From NCBI GenBank assembly GCA_949130495.1, contig OX422218.1, positions 42,726,651-42,790,650 of the forward strand: 64,000 nucleotides of DNA, written 5' to 3'. Shown piece after piece: positions 32,185 through 44,870 of this stretch (positions are counted from its first letter, which is position 1; every line of letters begins with the position of its first letter). Under the pieces are notes generated by a model. The model did no database searches, had not been told where the DNA came from, and saw nothing but the letters and a program-made list of their open reading frames with translations. This DNA is from Sambucus nigra. Its lineage: Eukaryota; Streptophyta; Magnoliopsida; Dipsacales; Adoxaceae. The translations under genes and the position numbers were made by a program.

Positions 32185-33750
32185 AAAACATGGCATTTTG
32201 AGGTTTTTTCTCCATAGTGATTTGAAGCCCTTTTTGGTTGGGTTTATTGGTTGGGGCCCTTTTCTCATGATGTAAAAGATATGTTTTGGAGACACATAAG
32301 GGGTTTCTATCATATTATGATTTTGGGGACTCCTTGGAATAATTGGGGAGAAATATATCCATGTATGTATTGGAGTTGTGTATAGATATTGTGGGGAAAC
32401 CTCATTAGGGTTGAGACTCCTAATTAAAAATCCATAGTATAGATACGAGGGGAGATTAACAACTCCTAGAGAGAGTTGCGAGGGTAAGTTGTGAAATTTT
32501 GGGCCGACATTTATAGTGAGTTTTTATTTGAGATAGGATCTCATGACGACACAAGTTGGAGACCAATGAGAGAGAGTGATCGCATTATCCTTAGAAATGA
32601 ATAATCTAAGGGGTAAATCGAAAGTGTGAGACTAGGGGAATAATGAGAATATATGAACCGTAGTGCGAATTGGGAACGTTTGGGTTGAACTATAAACTAG
32701 AGAAAATTGGTAGCATAGATTCTAGTCAAGATAGTTATTATAGAATCGTGTGGATATAATTGTTGGGATTCCAATACTTGAAATAGCATTGGTCTAAGTT
32801 GAGGTTTATAGACTCTTAATTGTGTGTGTGTGTATATATATATATATATACATCAATAGTCGGAACTAGTATTGGAGACATGAAAGTCCTTTTAGAGACA
32901 TATGGAGTGTGTAGTGATTATTACCTACACAAAATCTTGGGTGATAACTCTAATGTTGAATATATATGTATATATTTATACATATGATTTTGGGAGACTA
33001 TTCATCATAGGAAAAATGATTGAATATGTTTCAACTGAGGGATTGTATTCACATATCGAGGTAAATTAAATGAATTGTGGTGACGGCTTGTATATTGAGG
33101 ATTAAGTATACTTATAGTCGGGTTTATATATATTATTCATATGAACAAGAATTAGTATATATATAGATATATGGATATGTGAATATATGTATATATATCT
33201 ATATAGATATGAATATACGGATATATTTATGTTGTGAATGTGCCTGATATGGATATCTAAACCATATATGATGGTTTAATGTTGGATTATATAATTGGAT
33301 CATGTGGAAGTATATATATTGTGCATGTGAATGATATATATACTTATGTGGTTAAGCATACCCCGTTCATGCTATCATTGGGATGTTGCGCGCGTAGAGG
33401 GTAAGCATCCTGGCTAAAAAAGCAGGGTGTGGATATTCCCCAGGTCATTGTCGTCCAGTGTGTTATTATGTGATTTACATTTCTTTTGGGATGAGACGTG
33501 ATGGGTATGTTTCGTCTCATTGCCGATTTGGAGCTATGACCGCTTCCCAGGACATCGTGTAAATGAGTTTACCACGAGATGGGTGTCGTTTAGTCCCACC
33601 ATGGTGGCCCCAGTTTTGCTACGTGAGCCGGGCACTTGGAAGATGATAGCATGCTCCAGTTTATCGACGATATATATAGCCGGGTATATTATGTGCTTGG
33701 CCTTTGTATATCATATGTAGTATGTACACTTGGCTATGGGATTGGATGAT

Positions 33751-33752
33751 GG

Positions 33753-33813
<61 letters not shown>

Positions 33814-33859
33814 GTATATATATATATATATATATTTATATGTATATATATATATTAAA
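33751..33859. repeat. (TA)n microsatellite
   Basis: Long TA tract with a few TATTTATATG interruptions, within the TE-E 5' LTR; much shorter in the 3' LTR (about 41902-41919). Confidence 0.97.
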
Positions 33860-33896
33860 AAGGTAATGTGCAAACTTAGTGTGCACATGAGCCTGC

Positions 33897-33946
<50 letters not shown>

Positions 33947-35625
33947 TAAGAATGAATGCCTTTATATATATTTATATATCCTATAGATGAAAGGATATGG
34001 AGTTTTATGAAGTACATCTTGGATGGTTATGGTGTACTCGATGATTGGGGGTTGATGTATCGCATTTAAGGAATATTTCGGTTACATCATCCCAAGGATA
34101 TTATTAGAGGTTTTTAGTTGTTTTCATAATTGTAGTAGTAGCATAATGTGGTATGTATGGCATTATGGATCTCTATGATCGACATTGATAAGGAGTAGTG
34201 TAACGGGGTGGTTCCTTATTTGGATTTCGTTTTGCGAGACACCCCACGCACGAAACGCAGTGCATTGTTGAGATTAGAGAGAAGTTCTGTCAATATTTAT
34301 GTGTGGCATAATGGATCTCCAGGATCGACGTTGACAAGGAGTATTGTAACGGGGTGGTTCCTTGTTTGGATTTCGCTTTGCGAGACACCCCATGCACGAA
34401 ACGTAACACATCGTTGAAATTGGAGAGAAGTTTTGTCAATAATAATTTTGTATGCATGTTAATTCGAAATTAAATCATAAGTTTCAACCCAAATGTTAAT
34501 GGGTAACGTATTAAGAATTGTAATTAAATAAATTATAAATCGGAATCCATTAAGCCTATTATGGCAAAATTGGTTTTAAACATAATGAAGTACGATTAGA
34601 AAAAGGGGAGGAATCTTGAGTTAAGATAGGAAGACAAATCTCGTGAGAATAGGCGGGGCCTAGGATAAGTTAGGTTGTCCTTATAAGTGGGAAATTTAAC
34701 TAAAATTTGAGGATACCAATAGGTGCGCGCCTTTATGTGAGAGGTGAGGTAGGGTTCCACGAGAGTGCGATTCCACTTTAATTATGAAATAAGTGCACCG
34801 ATATTTATTATGCACGGCTAAACACACTTGCTAAATACTTTTCACACTCGGGCTCTGACCCGTTTATTTTTCTCTCCTGCATGTATACATATATATACTA
34901 TTGCAGGTGTCCTACCGGATGGATGTCGGATGACCTTCTATCCAAAGTCTTGGGAGCCATGACAGGTGCAGACTGTTGCGGGATGTATCTTATAGTCGTT
35001 TCCTTCTTCTTTAAAAATCTAGGCAGGATTCATGTTGTATATCGGTGTAATAACCCTCGCTTATGAGAACATATTTTATATTTATTTACTAGGTACGGTA
35101 ATTAGATATAAAATGTTGGGATATGAATTGAGTATTTATTTAATGAAGAAAAGTAAATGTTTACTATGAGATTTCATATTTACCGTAACTATAGGTGAAT
35201 ATTGCCATGTTATGTTTTATAATATCATATGAATTTAAATGATATTTGTCTTAATAATGAAATCGGAACTTAAAATGAATTATAAATTGTCCAAATGATA
35301 ATTTGGAGAACGTAGTTGATTCCGGAACGTGCGAGATAGTCAAATTATGTGCCATATTGTATTTTGAGGTTTTTGGCACTTTTGACTGATTATACCTTAA
35401 ATATGTAGTTGCGTGTTATTTTATCGCAATATTGATCAATTAAGTTGGGATTTTGACTAATGGAACGACTTAGTCTTACTAAGTCTTCTATTTCCCTAAT
35501 TTCATTTCCTATACCTAGAGAGAGCTTGAGAGAGGAAGAGAAAGAGTAGAGAAAGGAGAGGAAATTGACGATTGATGAGGGATTCTTGCCACTACACAAA
35601 GAAAATCTTCATTTCCTAGATTGAG

Positions 35626-37206
35626 GCAAGTTTTCAACTTGCTATTTGTTGTTTAAGATAAATGATTGGTAGTGGTAATGGTGTATTGATCATGGTTTCA
35701 TTAGTTTAGGGTTTTTGTGTAATTATGGATTATGAATCATAACAGAATGATTTCGATAATTATTGATGGTTGTGGTAGTAGTTAGTAGCATTTATGTTGT
35801 GTTGGTGATAATAAATGAGTTGGTTTGAATGGATTTAAGTTTGGGATGAAATTGGAGTCCAAGACTCCATAAGAAAAATTAAGAATTTATGCAGAACCGA
35901 ATCAATTCGGCCTGGCCGAATCGATTCGCTGCTAGACAGTTTCCAGGGTTGGATGAACCGAATCGATTCGGCCTCATCCGAATCGACTCGGCAATTATGC
36001 AGAAAGCCATGATTTCTGGCCGAATCGATTCGGAAGTTCTTAATTTGAAACTTTTGTTTTCTTTTCTTTTAACCCTTTTCTTTAGGATTAGTAATTAGGG
36101 CCCATCTTAAATGAAGTAAATATAGGGTCTTAGAGTATTAGTTGAGTTGGTCGATGCCCTAGACTCGAAGGGGTTCATCTAGGGTTCATTTCAGGGGGGG
36201 GGGGGGGTTTAAAGTAATGTTCAGGCATTACTTCTCTCGTATAGTTTTATAATATTCTAGGAGATCTTAAAGTCAAATTGGAGACTTTAGGAGTTAATGT
36301 GAGCTAGGTTTGACTTGATGGTCTATTATGAAGTCAAAAAGGAGGCTTTGGAAAATAATTTGGGAGTCTAACTATTTATCGAGGTTGTTATGTTGATACG
36401 AAATACGTATAGTTCCGGATGACCTTAATGCATTTGATAACATGTAAAATGGACAAAGTAAATGATAATTTACTAAATCATGTAATGGAAATTAATAAAT
36501 GGATGATACACACCTCTATAAATACCATCTTAAGGGAAGTCCGCGCGTGAGGTGAAGCCCCTTGGATAATGAATGCAGGGTGGATATAGTCCTAGGCCAT
36601 ATGAGTGCTTGTTTTATATTTTCTGCGATGGGTATCAGATTCCGGGTGTGGTCTTGACTACCCCGCAGGCATATGGCCGCTTCCAGCGTTTTGATAGGAT
36701 CCCAGGTTGTCTTATGATAGGCCCTGGAAGATGATAGTTATTTAGGGGCGCGCACAGTGGGGAAACCCGGACGGGCGGTTTTAGGATCGATATATATATA
36801 TATATATACTTATAACTATTCTAATTATCGAGTTGGACTCGATGGAACATGAATGCCATAAAGAGCAAAGTATATGCCACAAAGAGCATACAATTGAGAT
36901 AAGTGCTATAAAGAGCACATGATAATAATTGCATTCCTGATAAGGAATGGAAAGATATGATGAAATGGTGAAAGATGAAAAAGGATTATGATTACTTTTA
37001 CTCTCCTGTATAATTGAATTTCACTTTAATAATCATTCAACTGTCTTAGTTCATTATATGATGTTATCATGCTAGAATATCATCTTTATCATCCATGCTT
37101 ATTTGTTCATCATTATCATACTTGTCATTTATCTGGTGATCACATAAAATCGGTCTCTGACCGGTTCTTCTTTTTTGTTGTGCATATATATGTTATATCC
37201 GTTCAG
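35626..37206 (+). other. Putative leader intron in TE-F (GC-AG)
   Basis: GAG|GCAAGT to GTTCAG|GTG, 1581 nt, the shortest of the set; CTGAC 46 nt before the acceptor, followed by TTCTTCTTTTTTG. Confidence 0.5.
35897..36033. repeat. CCGAATCGATTCGG palindrome array in TE-F
   Basis: Five copies or close variants, beginning about 270 nt after the donor-like site, the same offset as in TE-E and TE-G. Confidence 0.88.
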
Positions 37207-38083
37207 GTGTTCCACTGCAAGGTCGCTCGTAATGAACCTCCTATTTTAGTGTTTTGAGGAGCCGTGAAATTTTGCGGGTATCACGGGACATTTTGTGTAG
37301 ACGCATCCCTTGTTGTTTTCTGGTTATGATCAGTCCTTATTCGGGCGTGTGGCCCAAACTGTTGTAATTGTATAATGGATGTATTATGTAACACATGAAA
37401 CTTATTGTATATTGTATGAATTCTATCGACCAACGTTTCATTCGGTCCTTTCCTTATTATTGCTGGTGTATATATATGATTGAGGGAGTTTCCACCCTCT
37501 TTTCTATTATGGGTTGTTAATAACGTTTTATTTAAATTACAAAACTAATATTTTTGATAACCCGTTTTTTGAAATATTATGTGGTTATCCCATATACTCC
37601 TTATGTTGTTACGATGCTGAGAATGATTTCCATCCATGACTCCTTTGTTACTGGAGTATTGGGCTGGCCACCCCTTTTTTTGGATATCGAGTTGTCACAA
37701 TCGGGTTTATACCCAAGGGATATTTATAGATGTGTATATTTATTTCATTCAGTCATTGTATTGGCTGTGACCCGACAGTTTATTCGGGTTTATTTCCTTA
37801 TGGCATATTTAGTTGTAGTTATTTATATCATTTTATTATAGCATTTCGTTTATCATAGTTCTTTCCTTCATCTTTCTTTCCTTTATTCGTAGTGTTATAG
37901 TGTTGTGTCGTGGTATGTTGCATGTTTTAAATTATTTTAACATCTCGCTTATATGATATCGGATAGTTAGTCCTATATTATATAGTACCGGCAGTTGATG
38001 TTGAGACTGGACCATCTGAAACTCCTAATTTAATGTAGTATAGTGTTGGCCACCCGTTATTATTTTAAGCGGGATGTTACAGA

Positions 38084-38095
38084 TGGTATCAGAGC
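38084..38095 (+). promoter_or_regulatory. TE-E primer-binding site (Met tRNA)
   Basis: TGGTATCAGAGC two bases after the 5' LTR end. Confidence 0.94.
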
Positions 38096-39595
38096 ATCAG
38101 CTTCTAGAGTCTTTAGGATCTGTGCGAGTTTTATGCGTTCTTTCGCTAACGTTCTTGATATAAAGCCCTACTATTAGGACTGTTGTGTTCACTGTGCTTA
38201 TCTTCTTCTGTGAAGTGTATTTACTTGATCGACCTTCTGATAATAGTTGCTCTCGTTTTAGACGTCACATGGATTATGTCGTCTAGGACAGGACCAAATT
38301 TGAGAATTCTAGTAGTGGTTTCGGGTAACCTATAGGTGGTTGAGTAAGAATAGGAAATTTACTCGAATGGCGAATCTTGGACTTAATAAGGTAAGTCTGC
38401 GGAGATGTATATAGTATAGTCCTTGGGAGGTTTAAATTTTGAAACCCGTCAACCTTCGTTAGGAAACCTGGTATTGGTGACTCCTACCGATGTGAGGTAG
38501 GTGGAGTTGTTCCAATATCAGGATTATCGCCTTCTGGGATGAGGGAGAAATAATTTAAAGACTCAGATTCATTGCGTAGGACTGAGGGAGTTTTCGGTAG
38601 ATGCAATTTCATTTTGTCCTTCCAAATGGATAGGAGGGATTTTGGGGAAGATGTTTCTCTTGCGGAGAAATAGGTTTAGGAGTAATGATTGTCGTGGAAG
38701 AAGTAGAGGGTCTTGAATTGAGATCCTTGGATGAGGTGAAACCATTAGATTATGGAAGTATAAGGTAGAATACCTTTGTTTGGGTTTAAGTCATGCTTTG
38801 TGAGATATCGAGAACGTCGAGAGATATAATATTGAATTTCGGAAGGGTGGAATGTCGAGGTTTGTTGGGCGTGTAATAGTAGTGTTCTAATGAGGGAAGG
38901 ACCTATTGGGAGGTAATATTTTGGGGTAATGTAAAGGATTTGTGTAAGTGAGAGGTTCAAAGTTGGGTATATTTGGTTTGATCGGAGAATTTAGCCCATA
39001 GTTGTGCTAGTCTTAAGAACTAGGCGGTGGTTGGAAGTATTGAAATTATTGAGGCCTTGTGTCCTAAACACAACGTGTTTGTTTGGCATGTCAGAAGATG
39101 CGGAATTTATATATATTGTATTGTTATATAGGCGTTTGGGCAATATCTAATATACAAAAATCTTTTATAAAATCTTTACCCTGTTTCAACTAACCTCAAT
39201 CCCTGACCTAGCTACACAGTAGCGTATTGGGAGGGTTCTTTGTTTGGATTTTGCTTGCGAGACCTCCCCCGCACGAAGGCAGCTAGCGTCAGGAATTGAG
39301 GAGAGTTTAACCATTGGGAATTTTTAAACTTATATATATTTAGTATGTTTGTTATAGAATATATTGGTGATAGTTATATTCGAGTTGAGGCTAATAGAGC
39401 CAGATTATAATTTTACGAGTGGAAAGCTCAGGTACGGGGTGCATGGGTGCCCTGGGTAGTTACTTTTCTTTAAAATCTATATGGTTCGATGTGAGAACTA
39501 GAAAGGATCGGTATAGTGATCCTGGGAGTTGATGTAAGGACTAGAAGAGATTGAGGTCCTAGGCACATCTTAAATTTCGCGGGTGAAATTTTTGT
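38096..39595 (+). other. TE-E interior, no coding capacity seen
   Basis: Leader resembles other elements (CATCAGCTTCTAGAGTC, CTGTGCG), then 1.3 kb without any open frame above 71 codons and without gag or pol motifs in any frame I read. At 39229-39268 there is one copy of the hairpin module otherwise found in the LTRs (stem GGGAGG/CCTCCC). Possibly carries only packaging and reverse-transcription signals. Confidence 0.75.
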
Positions 39596-39608
39596 AAGGG
39601 TGGAAGAT
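39596..39608 (+). promoter_or_regulatory. TE-E polypurine tract
   Basis: AAGGGTGGAAGAT directly before the 3' LTR TGTAACACC. Confidence 0.8.
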
Positions 39609-42600
39609 TGTAACACCCCATGATTTTTGAGACTGAGAAATTAAATTTTTGGGAAAATAAAATTAAATAAAATTGGAGAATTCTAAATTGTGGAATTGAG
39701 GTCCAATAATAGAGGATATTTCAAAGTATTCCGGATGATGATTTTAATGGTACCAGCGATCCCGGAAGGGTCGAGACAGTCAAAATGACTGTCATTGGGT
39801 TTTATTTCAGCTCCGGAATGTTTTAAAGGCAGTTTGACTTGAATTGGAGTAAACGAGTCATTTAATGTGTGTATTAACATTTAAAATTTGGGACTTATGT
39901 TGTAAGGATTAAGAGGCTTACGGATTAAGCCTTCTCAATTAGAGAAAGAGAGAAAGAGCAAGGAAGAAGGAAAGAAGAAGAAAGGAAGAGAGAGAGGAAG
40001 AAAAGCTTGGAGATTCCGGTCCAAACGCGACATCGAGGACGAACCAACCTCTACAAAACTGAGGCAAGTGTTTAATCTTGCTAAATAAGTCATTTTTGTA
40101 TTTTATTTCATAATTTGTGGGTTAAAGAAATGGTTTTTGGGTATAAGCATCAAAACCTAATTTTTGGTTTAAATCTTGAAATTGAAAATTATAATTGGGT
40201 TTAAGAGATATAAATGGATGAGATTATATATAGGATGAGTTTTGATGTTTGAAAAAATGTTGGGGCTGAAGATTAAGAGTTGAAAGTATTATAAATCGAA
40301 TTTTGGGTTATAGAAAAACAGCCATTTTTGTGGATTTCTGAATTAGCCGAATCGATTCTTCCCTAGCGCCATAGTGATTTCAAGCCCTTTTTGGTTGGGT
40401 TTATTGGTTTGGGGCCCTTTTCTTACGATGTAAAAGATATGTTTTGGAGACACATAAGGGGTTTCTCTCATATTATGATTTTGGGGACTTCTTGGAGTAA
40501 TTGGGGAGAAATATATCCATGTATATATTAGAGTTGTGTATAGAGATTGTGGGGAAACCTCATAAGGGTTGAGACTCCTAATTATAAATCCTTAGTATAG
40601 ATATGAGGGGAGATTAAGAACTCCCAAAGAGATTTGCGAGGGTAAGTTGTGAAATTATGGGCTGACATTTATAGTGAGTTTTTATTTGAGATAGGATCTC
40701 ATGACGACACAAGTTGGAGACCAATGAGAGAGACTGATCGCATTATCATTAGAAATGATAAATCTAAGGGGTAAATCGGAAGTGTTAGACTAGGGGAATA
40801 ATGAGAATAAATGAACCGTAGTCCGAATTGGGAACGTTTGGGTTGTACTATCAACTAGAAAAAAATTGGTAGCATAGATTCTAGTCAAGATAGTTATTAT
40901 AGAATCGTGTGGATATAATTGTTGGGATTCCAATACTTGAAATATAATTGGGCTAATTTGAGGTTTATAGACTCTTAATTGTGTGTATATATATATATAT
41001 ACATCAATAGTCGGTACTAGTATTAGAGACATGAAAGTCCTTTTGGAGACATATGGAGTGTGTAGTGGTTGTTACCTACACAAAATCTTGTGTGATAACC
41101 CTAATGTTGAATATATGTATATATTTATACATATGATGATGGGCGACTATTCATCATAAGAAAAATGATTGAATATGTTTCAAGTGAGAGATTATATTCA
41201 CATATCAAGGTAAATTAAATGAATTGTGGTGACGGCTTGTATATTGAGGATTAAGTATACTTATAGTCGGGTTTATATATCTTATTCATATGAACGAAAA
41301 TTAGTATATATATAGATATATGGATATGTGAATATGTGTATATATATCTATATAGATATGAATATACAGATATATTTATGTTGTGAATGTGCCTGATATG
41401 GATATCTAAACCGTATATGATGGTTTAATGTTGGATTATATAATTGGATCATATGGAAGAATATATATTGTGCATGTGAATGATATATACTTATGTGGTT
41501 AAGCGTACCCCGCTCATGCTATCATTGGGAAGTTGCGTGCATAGAGGGTGAGCATCCTGGCTAGAAAAACAGGGTGTGGATATTCCCCAGGTGACAGTCC
41601 TTCCAGTGTGTTATTATGTGATTTACATTTCTTTTGGGATGAGACGTGGTGGGTATGTTTCGTCTCATTGCCGATTTGGAGCTATGACCACTTCCCAGGA
41701 CGTCATGTACGTGAGTTTACCGTGAGATGGGTGTCGTTTAGTCCCACCATGGTGGCCCCAGTTTTGCTACGTGAGTCGGGCACTGGGAAGATGATAGCAT
41801 GGTGCAGTTTATCGGTGATATATATAGTCGGGTATATTATGTTCTTGGCCTTTGTACATCATATGTAGTATGTACACTTGGCTATGGGATTGGATGATTG
41901 TATATATATATATATATGGTTAGACTGAATTTCTATATATATATTTATATATCCTATAGATGAAAGGATATTGACTTTTATGAAGTACATCTTGGATGAT
42001 TATGGTGTACTAGATGATTGGGGGTTGATGTATCGCATTTAAGGAATATTTCAGTTACATCGTCCCAAGGATATTATTGGAGGTTTTTAGTTGTTTTCAT
42101 AATTTTAGTAGTAGAAGAATGTGGTATGTATGGCATTATGGATCTCTATGATCGACATTGAAAAGGAGTAGTGTAACGGGGTGGTTCCTTGTTTGGATTT
42201 CACTTTGCGAGACACCCCACGCACGAAACGTAGTGCATTGTTGTGATTAGAGAAAAGTTCTGTCAATATTTATGTGTGGCATAATGGATCTCCAAGATCG
42301 ACGTTGACAAGGAGTTGTGTAACGGGGTGGTTCCTTTTTTTGATTTCGCTTTGCGAGACACCCCACGCACGAAACGCAGCGTAGCGTTGAAATTGGAGAG
42401 AAGTTTTGTCAATATTAATTTTGTATGCATGTTAATTTCAAATTAAATCATATGTTTCAACCAAAATATAAATGGGTAACGTATTAAGAAGTATAATTAA
42501 ATAAATTATAAACCAGAATCCATTAAGCCTATTATGGAAAAATTGGATGTAAACATAATCAAGTACGATTATAAAAAGGGGTGGATTCATTGGTTAAGAT

Positions 42601-43395
42601 AGGAAGACAAATCTTGTCGGAATAGGGGTGGCCTAGGATAAGTTAGGTTGTTCTTATAATTGGGGAAATTTAACTAAAATTTGAATATGCCAATAGGTGC
42701 GCGCCTTTAGATGAGAGGTGAGGTGGGGTTCCACGAGAGTGCGATTCCACTTTAATTATGAAATAAGTGCACCGATATTTATTATGCACGGTTAACACAC
42801 TTGCTAAATACTTTTCACACTCGGGCTCTGACCCGTTTATTTTTCTCTCCTGCCTGTATACATATATATACTATTACAGGTGTCCTACCGGATAGATGCC
42901 GAATGACCTTCTATCCAGAGTCTTGGTTGCCGTGACAGGTGCAGACTGTTGCGGGATGAATCTTGTAGTCGCTTCCTACTTATTTAAAAATCTAGGTAGG
43001 ATTCATGTTGTATATCGGGTTTATACCAAAGGGATATTTATAAATGTATATATTTATTTCATTCAGTCATTGTATTGGCTGTGACCCGACATCTTATTCG
43101 GATTTATTTCCTTATGGCATATTCAGTTGTAGTTATTTATATCATTTTATTATAGCATTTCGTTTATCATAGTTCTTTCCTGCATCTTTCTTTCCTTTAT
43201 TCGTAGTGTTATAGTGTTGTGTCGTGGTATTTTGCATGTTTTAAATTATTTTAACATCTCGCTTATATGATATCGGGTAGTTAGTCCTATATTATATAGT
43301 ACCGGCAGTTGATGTTGAGACTGGACCATCTGAAACTCCTGATTTAATGTAGTATAGGGCTGGTCACTCGTTATTATTTTAAGCGGGGTGTTACA
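39609..43395 (+). repeat. TE-E 3' LTR (3.79 kb)
   Basis: U3 box at 39761-39781 (CCGGAAGGGTCGAGACAGTC), intact donor-like CTGAG|GCAAGTG at 40063/40064, hairpin modules 42126-42410, hairpin CGGGCTCTGACCCG at 42822-42835, acceptor-like ATTACAG|GTGTCC at 42879/42880. Lacks the palindrome array and TE-F and has a shorter (TA)n than the 5' copy. Confidence 0.93.
40064..42879 (+). other. Putative leader intron in TE-E 3' LTR (GC-AG)
   Basis: GAG|GCAAGTG to ATTACAG|GTG, 2816 nt, the longest of the set. Only this copy of the TE-E LTR keeps the donor motif. Confidence 0.5.
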
Positions 43396-43400
43396 ATTTA

Positions 43401-44666
43401 CAGTGGTGACTTGACTGATAAAAAAAATCAAATCCTATATAAATGTCATCTACAATAAGTCGGTCTAAATTTTAGATTAATAAGAGAGGTTCATGTAACA
43501 ATTTTAATAAGACTTGGAAGACAAAACAAATCCTATATTGGAATATAGTTTTTGCCTTTTCCTAATCAACCAAACACAACATGAGTTACATGAAATTACT
43601 AATGATAATTTGGAGAAATATTTCCAATTAACTAATAATTCAAAAGGGCTCTTGCAAATAGTCAAAATACAATGTCGAATAAAAGTGTGATTAGAAGGCG
43701 AAGTAGTATATATCACTAATAAAGGCCATCATTAGGTTGTTATTTCCACACATCATAACATATATCAACACTAATTGAGGGAATGTACATGTGGCAGTAG
43801 GCTGGTAATAAAGGGTGGTGAGGCTTTCCTGATTAATGATGTGCAATCGCATGTGGCTATTATAGCTCAGAGGATCTGCCAAATTAATAATTTCACATTA
43901 CATTTCAATCACTTTATTTAAAATTTAAAACATACACTTTGGGGTATTCATATACAATGATAGAATATTAGTATCTGAGTTAATCACATACATTTTTCAA
44001 CACACTATCACAGTAAAACAATGTCAAAAGGTTTAGTTTTTTTTGGGTTTATAGAATAGTAGCACCTCTGTAGTCACTTAATGTTCTATTAACATAAAAC
44101 CTACAAACTATCACGGTGCAAAAAATTCACACCAAGAGTACATGTGATCCGGTCAATATCTAATCGAAGAAAGGTTTTACTAAGACTTGTTAAATCAACC
44201 AGATCATTAGGCTATCACGGTGAAAAAAATTCACTCCCCTTTAGATCCGCCGCTGATTACCGGAAGAGAAACATCAAAACGTGATAATGATATATGTAAA
44301 ATAATCCACTCACTGAAATACCAGGTATGAGAGTTTGCACATAAAAAAAGATGAAGATTTAAAAACAATTTGTTAAATCAACCAGATCATTAAAGTTATA
44401 GCAATAATACTTTGCATTTTAAAAGTTTTGGAGTAAAAAGCAAGGGATGATTATGCAAAATAAATATTTAGGTACTTACATTCCATGGTGATAAAACATC
44501 AAATTTAATTTATGGACAAAAACTGGCTCAACTAATTATGCATAATCAATTAGTAGGTTACAAAATTACCAGATTATGCATAATGAATTAGTAGATTACC
44601 AAATCAAATTTAATATTAAAAAGGGCAAAAACAAATTACCAGAATTAATGGCTTCAATCTCACAGT
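43401..44666. other. Non-coding stretch right of TE-E
   Basis: AT-rich. Two local direct repeats: CTATCACGGTG(c/a)AAAAAATTCAC at about 44109 and 44213, and TTGTTAAATCAACCAGATCATTA at about 44187 and 44370. No gene recognised. Confidence 0.6.
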
Positions 44667-44870
44667 AAAACTGAACTTGCATCTGTGAGGGAAGTGGTAC
44701 TGGGGGCCCCATTGAGAGTAGTTTCAAGACATCCTGCTTTAAAGAATGTTTCTCCTGTTTTAGATACGCCTGTTACCCTCGTGCATCGACCAAAATAATC
44801 ATTTTTTTTTATTCCTCAGGCGAAAATGTTACAGTGGTGTTTCCTATGAGATTTAGATACGCTTAGTTTT
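44667..44870 (+). pseudogene. ARPC2: ARPC2 (Arp2/3 complex subunit 2) exon fragment
   Basis: Reads KTELASVREVVLGAPLRVV, then VSPVLDTPVTLVHRPK, a TAA, SFFFIPQA, and after a one-base frame change NVTVVFPMRFRYA. This matches the central part of plant ARPC2 (ASVREVV.GAPLRV, LVALVHRP, SFF.VPQA, VTVVFPMRF), a subunit that helps nucleate branched actin filaments. TCTCACAG just before 44667 looks like an intron acceptor, so it is probably a genomic exon, not a retrocopy. The rest of the gene is absent nearby. Stop and frameshift make it non-functional. Confidence 0.72.

Larger units (their letters stand above)
35046..37699 (+). mobile_element. TE-F: solo LTR (2654 bp) inside TE-E 5' LTR
   Basis: TGTAATAACCC ... 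GTTGTCACA, flanked by ATCGG at 35041-35045 and 37700-37704. The TE-E 3' LTR reads through the same point (TATATCGGGTTTATACC at 43013), proving insertion after TE-E. Same internal plan as the other LTRs: box CCGGAACGTGCGAGATAGTC at 35322-35341, donor-like TTGAG|GCAAGT at 35625/35626, palindrome array 35897-36033, hairpin near 37151-37163 (CGGTCTCTGACCG), acceptor-like GTTCAG|GTGTTC at 37206/37207. A run of 14 G lies at about 36194. No interior, so formed by LTR-LTR recombination. Confidence 0.93.
31274..38081 (+). repeat. TE-E 5' LTR, carrying TE-F
   Basis: U3 box at 31426-31446 (AGAAGGGTCGAGACAGTC), donor position about 31725-31734 but mutated to GAAGAAAATG, CCGAATCGATTCGG array 32011-32184, two hairpin modules about 34158-34440, hairpin CGGGCTCTGACCCG at 34849-34862, acceptor-like ATTGCAG|GTGTCC at 34906/34907. 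TE-F splits it at 35045/37700. (TA)n at 33751-33859 and (CT)n(TA)n at 33898-33945; the open frames in that area are translated microsatellite. Confidence 0.92.
31274..43395 (+). mobile_element. TE-E: non-autonomous LTR element (LARD-like)
   Basis: LTRs begin TGTAACACCCCATG and end GTGTTACA (5' copy GATGTTACA); ATTTA is duplicated at 31269-31273 and 43396-43400. The 5' LTR (31274-38081) is 4149 bp after subtracting solo LTR TE-F and its duplicated 5 bp; the 3' LTR (39609-43395) is 3787 bp. The interior is only 1527 bp and has a primer-binding site and polypurine tract but no gag or pol that I can find. It would depend on proteins of an autonomous relative; the shared 3' context (AAATTTCGCGGGTGAAATTTT before the tract, compare TE-B) and LTR layout point to a Tekay-like helper. 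TE-G is a relative in the same LTR group. Confidence 0.92.

Noticed and set aside
33704..33949. 81-codon open frame of alternating Tyr and Ile
   Set aside because: Translated (TA)n microsatellite.
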